64,000 bases of DNA, taken from a filamentous cyanobacterium ESFC-1. Lineage in GTDB: Bacteria; Cyanobacteriota; Cyanobacteriia; Cyanobacteriales; Spirulinaceae. The translations under genes and the position numbers were made by a program. Where the stretch lies: positions 1,152,207-1,216,206 of the forward strand of contig KB904821.1 of the NCBI GenBank assembly GCA_000380225.1, given 5' to 3'. Below the pieces are notes generated by a model. It was not told the DNA's origin. It did not search any database and worked only from the letters and a program-made list of their open reading frames with translations. Numbering within the stretch: the stretch's first letter is position 1; each line of letters opens with the position of its first letter. Below, one piece after another: positions 56,914 through 64,000 of this stretch.

Positions 56914-57079
56914 CATAAAATACCCCCAAAAGTTTATAATGACGCACTCCGGTCTCAACCCAGATCGGGTCACTCCAAAGCAATGATAAACTGAACTGGA
57001 GTTAAGCTGGCAAAGCCTCCATCACCGAACAGCAATTCACTCCCCGACATCGGGACAACGCTTACCGTATAAATTTGAT

Positions 57080-58660
57080 ATGTCAAAGGTTCTCGTCTCT
57101 GATCCCATCGCTGAAGCTGGAATAGAAATCCTCTCCCAAGTCGCCCAAGTGGACGTTAAAACTGGGCTGTCTCCAGAGGAACTTGTCAAAATTATTCCCG
57201 AATACGACGCACTTATGATCCGTTCGGGAACCCGCGTCACCGCCGAAGTGATTGACGCAGGAACACAACTCAAAATCATTGGTCGGGCTGGTGTCGGTGT
57301 CGATAACGTCGATATTCCCGCCGCCACCCGTCGCGGTATTGTGGTGGTCAATTCTCCCGAAGGCAACACCACCGCCGCCGCCGAACACGCCCTGGCTATG
57401 ATGATGTCTTTATCCCGTCACATCCCCGCCGCGAATCAGTCGGTTAACGAAAACCGATGGGAACGCAAAAAATTCATGGGAACCGAGGTCTACAAAAAAA
57501 CCCTCGGTGTTGTCGGACTGGGTAAAATTGGCTCCCATGTCGCCGGAGTTGCCAAGGCCATGGGCATGAAATTACTCGCCTATGACCCCTTTATTTCCGC
57601 CGAACGAGCAGAACAACTGGGTTGTCGCTTGGTTGACCTCGACTTACTGTTTAGCGAAGCCGATTACATTACCCTTCATGTTCCCCGAACCCCAGAAACA
57701 ACGAATTTAATTAATGCCGAAGTTCTGGGCAAAATGAAACCCACCACCCGCATTATCAACTGTGCTAGAGGTGGCATTGTAGACGAAGCCGCCTTAGCCG
57801 AAGCCGTCCGCGAGGGTAAAATTGCCGGGGCTGCTTTAGATGTTTTTGTGGATGAACCCCTGAAAGAATCGCCGTTGCGGGATTTAGGGGAAAAAGTCAT
57901 TCTCACCCCCCACTTAGGGGCATCCACTGAAGAAGCCCAAGTGAATGTGGCAGTGGATGTGGCCGAGCAAATCCGCGATGTATTATTAGATTTACCCGCC
58001 CGGTCTGCGGTGAATATACCGGGACTGAATCCCAACGTCCTCGAACAACTCAAGCCTTATCTCAAACTGGCAGAAACCCTCGGAAACCTGGTCAGTCAAA
58101 TTGCCGGGGGACGCATTGACCGTTTAGAGGTGCGCTTACAAGGTGACTTAGCCACCAGCCAAAGTCAACCCATTGTTTTGGCTTCTCTTAAGGGCTTGCT
58201 GTCCCAAGCTTTGCGCGAACGAGTGAACTACGTCAACGCCAGTATTGAAGCGAAAGAACGGGGTGTGCGCGTGATTGAAACTAAAGATGCCGCCGCCGGA
58301 GATTATCCCGGTTCGCTGCATTTAGCCGCCCACGGTTCTTTAGGGGAACATTCGGTCACGGGGGCGTTACTCAGCGACGGCGAAATCCGCATTACCAACC
58401 TCGATGGCTTCCCGATTAATGTACCGCCGAGTAACTATATGTTATTTACCCTCCACCGAGATATGCCGGGGATTATTGGCCGCATTGGTTCGTTGTTAGG
58501 CAATTTCAACGTTAATATTGCCAGTATGCAAGTCGGGCGTAAAATTGTGCGGGGCGATGCTGTGATGGTCTTGAGCCTTGACGATCCCCTTCCTGACGGC
58601 ATTCTGACCGAAATCAACCAAATTCCAGGGATTCGCGATGCCTATACCGTGGCGCTGTAG
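57080..58660 (+). CDS. serA: D-3-phosphoglycerate dehydrogenase
   Basis: SerA oxidises 3-phosphoglycerate to start serine synthesis. The 526-residue form includes the Rossmann motif VVGLGKIGSHVAG, catalytic R in NCARGGIVDE, E in DVFVDEPL, and H in TPHLGAST, followed by an ASB domain and a C-terminal ACT domain (NYMLFTLHRDMPGIIGRIGSLL) for serine feedback. Intact. The ATG at 57080 fits the family start. It is transcribed alone; prmA follows 76 bases later. Confidence 0.96.
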   Translation: MSKVLVSDPIAEAGIEILSQVAQVDVKTGLSPEELVKIIPEYDALMIRSGTRVTAEVIDAGTQLKIIGRAGVGVDNVDIPAATRRGIVVVNSPEGNTTAAAEHALAMMMSLSRHIPAANQSVNENRWERKKFMGTEVYKKTLGVVGLGKIGSHVAGVAKAMGMKLLAYDPFISAERAEQLGCRLVDLDLLFSEADYITLHVPRTPETTNLINAEVLGKMKPTTRIINCARGGIVDEAALAEAVREGKIAGAALDVFVDEPLKESPLRDLGEKVILTPHLGASTEEAQVNVAVDVAEQIRDVLLDLPARSAVNIPGLNPNVLEQLKPYLKLAETLGNLVSQIAGGRIDRLEVRLQGDLATSQSQPIVLASLKGLLSQALRERVNYVNASIEAKERGVRVIETKDAAAGDYPGSLHLAAHGSLGEHSVTGALLSDGEIRITNLDGFPINVPPSNYMLFTLHRDMPGIIGRIGSLLGNFNVNIASMQVGRKIVRGDAVMVLSLDDPLPDGILTEINQIPGIRDAYTVAL

Positions 58661-58736
58661 TTGTTGGGTAAGACTAATGACCAATGACCAACAAAATTTT
58701 CATTGATAATTGGTAATTGGGAATTGGTAATTGTTT

Positions 58737-59630
58737 ATGGCCAATAGCTGGTGGGAAATTCAGATTATTTGCGATCCGAATGCTGAGGATTTAATTTTTT
58801 GGCGATTGGATAGTTTTGGCTGTAGCGGTATTGCGAGTGAAAAGAAAAGTCATTCTCTGCTGCTGCGGTCATATCTCCCGGAAGAAGAAGCTCAACTGCT
58901 GGACTTAGCGGCTTTGTCGCTATGGTTGCATCAAGACGCTTTGATTTCTGGCACCAAAATCTCCAAAATGCGCTGGCATTTGATCGACGAAGAAGACTGG
59001 GCTAGTAGTTGGAAACAATATTGGCAACCTCAGATCATTGGGGATTTGTTTGTGGTGTGTCCGGCTTGGTTACCCGTTCCCGAAGATGCTCGCGATCGCC
59101 TTTGCATTTTACTCGATCCGGGGGCGGCTTTTGGGACGGGAACCCACCCCACCACCCAACTCTGCCTAGACTCGATTGAAATGCGCCTCGGTGAAGAACC
59201 GGAAAAGATGACGATTGCTGATATTGGCTGCGGTTCGGGAATTTTGTCGATTGGGGCAGTATTGATGGGGGTAAAGCAGGTTTACGGCGTTGATATTGAC
59301 TCCCTCGCCGTCAAAGCAGCCCGGAACAATCGTACCCTCAATAACATCGATCCTGACCGGATTATTGTGGAAAAAGGCAGTATTCAAAAAGTAGCTCAGT
59401 TGTTAACTGAACCTGTAGATGGCTTGGTTTGTAATATTTTGGCTGAGATTATTATTGATTTGATTCCCCAAATGACTGAGATTGTTAAACCCAAAGGTTG
59501 GGCAATTTTAAGCGGCATTCTCCTCGACCAAGCTAAACCGATTGCTGATACTCTCGAAGCTCACGGTTGGGTGGTGGCTACTCTGTGGAAAAAACAAGAA
59601 TGGTGCTGTTTTAATGTTCGCAGGTCTTAG
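58737..59630 (+). CDS. prmA: Ribosomal protein L11 methyltransferase
   Basis: PrmA methylates ribosomal protein L11 with SAM. The 297-residue protein starts at ATG 58737 ([11 protein letters not shown]); TTG 58731 is also open. Motifs are [28 protein letters not shown] (SAM motif I) and [12 protein letters not shown] (NxLA catalytic region). The N-terminal domain that binds L11 is complete. It follows serA in the same direction. Confidence 0.94.
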   Translation: MANSWWEIQIICDPNAEDLIFWRLDSFGCSGIASEKKSHSLLLRSYLPEEEAQLLDLAALSLWLHQDALISGTKISKMRWHLIDEEDWASSWKQYWQPQIIGDLFVVCPAWLPVPEDARDRLCILLDPGAAFGTGTHPTTQLCLDSIEMRLGEEPEKMTIADIGCGSGILSIGAVLMGVKQVYGVDIDSLAVKAARNNRTLNNIDPDRIIVEKGSIQKVAQLLTEPVDGLVCNILAEIIIDLIPQMTEIVKPKGWAILSGILLDQAKPIADTLEAHGWVVATLWKKQEWCCFNVRRS

Positions 59631-59690
59631 GGTTTTTCAGTTATCAGTCGTCAGTCATCAGTTATCAGTTTTCGGGCAGTGGGCGTGTAG

Positions 59691-59709
59691 GGGCGGGGTT
59701 TCCCCGCCC
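59691..59709. repeat. GGGCGGGG/CCCCGCCC hairpin after prmA
   Basis: A perfect 8-bp stem with a 3-base loop, 60 bases past prmA. It lacks a T run but could slow polymerase; the GGGCGGGGTTTCCCCGCCC motif is a common cyanobacterial palindrome. Confidence 0.6.
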
Positions 59710-59759
59710 AGAGGGGGAGGAGTGGGAAGAAATTATCAATTGAGGGATTTTGGCGAATA

Positions 59760-59862
59760 CCAATAACTAATAACTAATAACTAATAACTAATAACTAATA
59801 ACTAATAACTAATAACTAATAACTAATAACTAATAACTAATAACTAATAACTAATAACTAAC
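59760..59862. repeat. Perfect heptamer array (ACTAATA) running into a start codon
   Basis: About 14 exact copies of ACTAATA end five bases before the ATG of the glycosyltransferase gene. The first codons of that gene (ATGGCCAATAACAAA) look like the array family itself. Confidence 0.92.
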
Positions 59863-59867
59863 AACAA

Positions 59868-61721
59868 ATGGCCAATAACAAAAAATATTGGTATATCGCG
59901 GGACTGAGTTTTGTTTGCGTTTTAGCATTTATTTGGCAGTTGGGGAGTACCGGGTTAGTCGATGAAACCGAACCCCTTTTTGCTGAAGCTGCCCGTCAAA
60001 TGACCGTGACGGGGGATTGGATTACGCCCTATTTCAACGGGGAAACGCGCTTTGATAAACCGCCGTTGATTTATTGGTTAATGGCGATCGCGTATAACAT
60101 TTTAGGAGTTAATGCTTGGGCGGCTCGTTTGCCTTCTGCGATCGCCGCGATCGCGCTCACGCTTGGCGTTTTCCTGGTTCTACGTTACTGGGGCTATGGA
60201 ACACCCAAAGCGGCAAAATCCCCCACACCACCCCACCAACAACTGTGGTTAGCTGCCGCAATTGGGGCAACTTTAAATGCTTTTAATATTCAAACTCTGG
60301 TTTGGGCGCGAACCGGGGTTTCGGATATGCTTTTAAGTGCTTGTATGGGGTTGTCTCTGATTAGCTTTTTTTGGGGTTATGTAATCGCAGAAAAGCCAAA
60401 ACTCCCGGCAGATTCGACATCTGAAGTGAGTAATACCCAGTCTGCTTTCGCGACAGACAAGGAAAGAAAAGGGAAAAACCATAGTTGGTTTTCTGTTCCC
60501 AATAAAGGGTATTTAGGATTTTATATTTTTGCCGGATTAGCTGTCCTCGCGAAAGGCCCTGTTGGTATTGTGTTACCCGGCTTGAGTTTAATTATATTTA
60601 GCCTTTATTTCGGTAATTTCTGGAAATTATTGCGAGAAGTTGGTGTCGTAATTGGCGGCGCGATTTTCTTTTTGATTACGATTCCTTGGTACGTTTTAGT
60701 TACCCTTGCTAACGGTCAGACTTATATCGATTCCTTTTTTGGCTATCACAACTTTGAACGTTTCACAGGCGTAGTGAATAATCACGCTGCACCCTGGTAT
60801 TTTTACTTTTTGGTGGTTTTTGTCGGATTTCTGCCTTGGTCGGTGTATTTGCCCCTCGCGATCGCCCGTCTGCGTTTCTGGCGGCGTTCCTATTGGCAAC
60901 AGCAACCCCGTCATAGTCATCTAGGAATCTTTGCCCTGGCTTGGTTTGTGGCGATTTTCGGCTTTTTTACGATTGCCGTGACGAAGTTACCCAGTTATAC
61001 CTTGCCTTTGCTGCCTGCTACGGCGATTATCGTGGCTTTATTCTGGAGTGAGGAACTGACTCGCGATCTGGAGAAAAGCCCACCTCACCTGGATTTTAAG
61101 CGCAACTGGGGGCGTTTAATGAGTGGGGGTTTGAATTTGATTGTCGCGATCGCGATGACGATTGCCATTTTCATCAGTCCCAATCTCATCGGTTACGATC
61201 CCGTTGCGCCGAATTTTGGCGAATTGTTTGCTGAAACTGGGTTACAGTGGCGTGGGGCTATGGTTTGGGGACTGACCAGTGTCGCGATCGCCCTATTACT
61301 TTGGCGCAAAAAGACTTGGCGTTGGCTGCTTCCGGTGAATCTGATTGCTTTTACTCTCTTTCTCGCGGTCGTTCTCACTCCTGCTCTCGATTTCGTCGAT
61401 CGCGTCCGTCAAGAACCCATCCGCGATTTAGCTGCCATTATCGTTGAAGAACAGCAACCCAACGAACCGATTTTTATGATGGGGTTCAGAAAGCCCACCC
61501 TCGTCTTTTATACCCAAAAGCCCGTCCGCTACGTTTATGCCCAAGACGACACCCAAGCCTCCCTCACCCAAAATCCTACCCCTAGTGACACGGTTTTGAT
61601 GGTAGGACAGCCTACAGGTATTACCAACGCTTTCAACCTCCAACCTGACGAATATCAAGATTTAGGTCAAAGAGGTGCTTATCAATTGGTACGGATTGAA
61701 AAAGATCGCTTGTTACCGTAA
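59868..61721 (+). CDS. Glycosyltransferase family 39 (ArnT-like)
   Basis: A 617-residue integral membrane enzyme with about 12 helices. ArnT/PMT features are in the first periplasmic loop: DETEPLFAEAARQM, with the catalytic-type acidic pair, then WITPYFNGETRFDKPPLIYWL, and a PWYVLV motif further on. It transfers a sugar from a polyprenyl phosphate to lipid or protein. The first ten residues (MANNKKYW) are coded by repeat-like DNA. The sugar and acceptor are unknown. Confidence 0.9.
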   Translation: MANNKKYWYIAGLSFVCVLAFIWQLGSTGLVDETEPLFAEAARQMTVTGDWITPYFNGETRFDKPPLIYWLMAIAYNILGVNAWAARLPSAIAAIALTLGVFLVLRYWGYGTPKAAKSPTPPHQQLWLAAAIGATLNAFNIQTLVWARTGVSDMLLSACMGLSLISFFWGYVIAEKPKLPADSTSEVSNTQSAFATDKERKGKNHSWFSVPNKGYLGFYIFAGLAVLAKGPVGIVLPGLSLIIFSLYFGNFWKLLREVGVVIGGAIFFLITIPWYVLVTLANGQTYIDSFFGYHNFERFTGVVNNHAAPWYFYFLVVFVGFLPWSVYLPLAIARLRFWRRSYWQQQPRHSHLGIFALAWFVAIFGFFTIAVTKLPSYTLPLLPATAIIVALFWSEELTRDLEKSPPHLDFKRNWGRLMSGGLNLIVAIAMTIAIFISPNLIGYDPVAPNFGELFAETGLQWRGAMVWGLTSVAIALLLWRKKTWRWLLPVNLIAFTLFLAVVLTPALDFVDRVRQEPIRDLAAIIVEEQQPNEPIFMMGFRKPTLVFYTQKPVRYVYAQDDTQASLTQNPTPSDTVLMVGQPTGITNAFNLQPDEYQDLGQRGAYQLVRIEKDRLLP

Positions 61722-61838
61722 TCGTTGATTCAAGTCTAGAGGGCTTACTCCGAAGGTAAAATAAAGCCAGTTTCGGCGTTTGCGATCGCCCACCTATAAA
61801 AAAATTATCATTAAACTTGGAGGTTTAGGTAACAACCC

Positions 61839-62786
61839 ATGAATATTGCGATTGGGATTATCATTGGTTTAATTGTCGGGGCAGGTATTGTTTTCTGGCT
61901 CAATCAAAAAAAGCTAGAAACCCAAGCTCAAGAATACGAAAGTCAGAAACAACAATTGCGGCAACAGCTTGAAGCCGACCACGAAAAGCGTTTGCAAGAC
62001 ACGGTAGCATCCCTACAAACCGATTACGATCGCCAAACGGCTCAAAAAGTCGAAGCGGCTAAAAAGGAACAAGAAGCAGGATTGCAACAGCAACTCGAAG
62101 CCGTCCAAACCGATCGCGACAATCAACTGCAAGAACGCGATCGCGCCCTCGAACAACGGATCGCAGAACTGCAAAACCAGCATCAACAGGAGTTACAACA
62201 ACTCCAACAACACCACGAAACCCAAATGCAGGCGACGACAACCGCTTTAGAGCAAGAATACGAAGCGAAACTCAAAGCCAAAGCTGAAGCCACCGCCTCC
62301 TCAACCGCGACTCCCGCCGAAGCCCCTCCGGTAACGCCCCTTGAAAAGGTGGAAGTAGTCGAAACAGCAGACGATCGCGACCTCAGTTTGGCCAATGTCA
62401 TTAAATCTTGGGGAAAAACCGAATCCGTGGCGTATATTCCCCAATTAGTCGGTCAACTCTACTCACCGAGCGATCGCGTCCGGGAAGCTGTAGCAATGGC
62501 ATTAGGCCAAATTGCTCAAGATAAGCCTCCTCGCTTTGAAATCATGCAAACCATCGAATATTTGGGCAGTTTGTGTCGCGATGCGAGTCCAGAGGTTCGC
62601 CAAGCCGCGATCGCGTCCTTGGGTAAAATCAAATCTGAGAAAGTCATCCCCCTACTGCAACAAGGCTTAAACGACAGTAACAGCGATGTGGTGCAAACCG
62701 CCAGCAACGCGATCGCCCGTTACAAATCCTATCGCTCAACCCTCAAACCCAAAACCCTACCCCGCAACGCCAAACCCCTTGAATAA
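61839..62786 (+). CDS. Membrane-anchored coiled-coil protein with HEAT repeats
   Basis: A 315-residue protein with an N-terminal membrane helix (IAIGIIIGLIVGAGIVFWL), a glutamine-rich coiled coil at about 25-150, a Thr/Ala/Pro linker and HEAT-type repeats from about 175 to 305 (REAVAMALGQIAQDKP, PEVRQAAIASLGKIKS, SDVVQTASNAIARYKS). It is probably a scaffold on the membrane. I recognise no named family. It lies 45 bases upstream of the CHASE2 gene. Confidence 0.75.
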   Translation: MNIAIGIIIGLIVGAGIVFWLNQKKLETQAQEYESQKQQLRQQLEADHEKRLQDTVASLQTDYDRQTAQKVEAAKKEQEAGLQQQLEAVQTDRDNQLQERDRALEQRIAELQNQHQQELQQLQQHHETQMQATTTALEQEYEAKLKAKAEATASSTATPAEAPPVTPLEKVEVVETADDRDLSLANVIKSWGKTESVAYIPQLVGQLYSPSDRVREAVAMALGQIAQDKPPRFEIMQTIEYLGSLCRDASPEVRQAAIASLGKIKSEKVIPLLQQGLNDSNSDVVQTASNAIARYKSYRSTLKPKTLPRNAKPLE

Positions 62787-62831
62787 TCATTGACCCAGGT
62801 CGCTGCTACTTTCCCACCACCCCCCAACACC

Positions 62832-64000
62832 ATGACTAACTCGAAGCCGCCTTCTAACCCGAAAGTCAACTCAGCGCGGACATCAAAGATGCGATCGCGT
62901 ACGGGTACGGGCTTACAAACCACCAAACTGCAAACCTCATGGCAACGGTGGTGGAATCGGCGGCGGCTGGGGTATGTCATGGCGGCGGGCTGGGCGATCG
63001 CGGCAGCCTTCGCCACAAGCGGGGAAATCCCCCTAGAGCAAGGGTTAGAGCGACAAACCCAAACTCTATTTTTTCGGTGGCGCGGTACGGTTGCGCCCCC
63101 GGAAAATGTCGTGATTGTGGCGATTGATGACTTTTCCCTCAGTCAAGGTCAACTTTACCAAACCAACCCCGAAGAATTACCCGCTTTTGCCCCCCTGCAA
63201 AGTTGGCCGTGGCAAAGACAAGCCTATGGCACCGCGATCGCGAAAATCATGGACGCGGGGGCCAAAACTGTCGCGTTACCCTTAGTTTTGGGCAGCCCCA
63301 GCAGTTACGGAGAAGCCGACGACCAAAAACTCCAGCAAGTTATCCAAAAATATGGCGATCGCGTGGTTTTAGGGGCAGTTTACGAAGAAGAACAAAATCG
63401 CAGTGGCAACACCTTTCGCTTAGTAGAACCTCATTCTCGCTTCCAAGAAGCCAATCCCCACATCGGCTTTATTAACTTTCCCTTAGAGGTAGATTCTCGC
63501 ATTCATCGTTTTGCCAGCGCCTATCCACCACAATGGCGCAAAAATAACCCCGATTTAGCCCTTGTTTTAGAAGATATCCTCAATAAATATCCTTCCCTGC
63601 CCCAAGCCACCCTAGAAGCGGCGGGACTTGCGACTGATTTCAGTTCCCAAGGGGATATATTCTTTTACGGGCCGTCAGGCACTTTTGAAACCGTTTCCTT
63701 TGCCAATATTCTTGATTCGCAAAATTGGGAAAGTATTTTACAAAATGGCGAATTTTTCCGAGATAAAATTGTTTTAATCGGTTCAACCAGTACGGTTCAT
63801 AAAGACTTCCACCGCACTGCTATTGCCGAATCGATGTCTGGGGTAGAAATTCATGCCAACGCGATCGCGTCTTTGCTCGAAAATCGGGTTGTGACGGCGG
63901 TATTTCCTCAACCCTGGCAAGAAGGCTTATTGATCGTAGTCTTGGTCACGGCTGGCAGTTTGCTGATCTGTCCCCGGAAAAACTGGCAAGTGGGAGTGGG
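62832..64000 (+). CDS. CHASE2-domain sensor protein (partial)
   Basis: The frame opens at ATG 62832 and runs off the window end; 389 codons are visible. After a basic, likely disordered start and a membrane helix near 45-65 comes a CHASE2 sensor domain: VIVAIDDFSLSQ, WPWQRQAYGTAIAKIMDAGAKTVALP, ANPHIGFINFPLEVDSRIHRF, FRDKIVLIGSTST, then GVEIHANAIASLLENRVV. A second membrane region begins at the edge. CHASE2 domains sense an extracytoplasmic signal and usually control a cyclase, GGDEF or kinase domain, which would lie beyond 64000. Confidence 0.88.
   Translation, partial: MTNSKPPSNPKVNSARTSKMRSRTGTGLQTTKLQTSWQRWWNRRRLGYVMAAGWAIAAAFATSGEIPLEQGLERQTQTLFFRWRGTVAPPENVVIVAIDDFSLSQGQLYQTNPEELPAFAPLQSWPWQRQAYGTAIAKIMDAGAKTVALPLVLGSPSSYGEADDQKLQQVIQKYGDRVVLGAVYEEEQNRSGNTFRLVEPHSRFQEANPHIGFINFPLEVDSRIHRFASAYPPQWRKNNPDLALVLEDILNKYPSLPQATLEAAGLATDFSSQGDIFFYGPSGTFETVSFANILDSQNWESILQNGEFFRDKIVLIGSTSTVHKDFHRTAIAESMSGVEIHANAIASLLENRVVTAVFPQPWQEGLLIVVLVTAGSLLICPRKNWQVGV

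Overview
Organism: a cyanobacterium, probably filamentous. The HIP1 octamer GCGATCGC recurs throughout. The window carries an NDH-1 subunit gene (ndhH), a bilin-binding photoreceptor kinase and several protein families that are largely cyanobacterial, such as the photosystem II S4-domain protein and a transaldolase with EF-hands. Many intergenic spaces are filled by 7-bp tandem repeats like those known from filamentous cyanobacteria. No rRNA, tRNA or CRISPR array was seen. Layout, 0-8 kb: the end of an IS607-type serine recombinase with an intact tnpB, then purF and purL on the minus strand. Upstream of purL lies a damaged toxin-antitoxin island: a DUF433/DUF5615 pair whose toxin is broken by a 4-bp duplication, a second copy of the purL 5' end, two tandem BrnT/BrnA modules (one BrnT beheaded) and a VapC stub. 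8-20 kb: sbcC, a secreted zinc metalloprotease, a MntA/HepT pair, acs, a Uma2 nuclease, a lone tnpB carrying an in-frame dispersed-repeat insertion, and ndhH. 20-31 kb: a DUF423 protein, a large phytochrome/cyanobacteriochrome histidine kinase, priA, a group 2 sigma factor, an acetyltransferase and a HEAT-repeat protein. 31-36 kb: a decayed IS605-type right end inside a gene remnant, followed by a TerB_C-like coiled-coil membrane protein with a BrxD-like ATPase (a possible defence pair) and a DUF815 ATPase divergent from a conserved cyanobacterial gene. 36-50 kb: a four-helix-bundle protein, an aldo/keto reductase, a 1,399-residue REC/GAF/PAS adenylate cyclase, transaldolase, a sigma-like protein, a conserved membrane protein, infC with a non-AUG start, a lipoprotein and an ABC-F ATPase. 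50-64 kb: a tight three-gene unit of unknown role ending in a Uma2 nuclease and bordered by a small palindromic element, then housekeeping genes (exonuclease, rsmG, ABC ATPase, pgeF, S4 protein, serA, prmA), an ArnT-like glycosyltransferase, a HEAT protein and a CHASE2 protein cut by the window edge. How it works together: most genes are single or in two- to three-gene units. Metabolic genes cover purine, serine, acetate and pentose phosphate pathways; signalling genes sense light (kinase) and make cAMP (cyclase). The accessory content is toxin-antitoxin modules, lone tnpB elements, small palindromic elements and candidate defence genes, mostly in a decayed state. All assignments come from reading motifs by eye; no database search was run.
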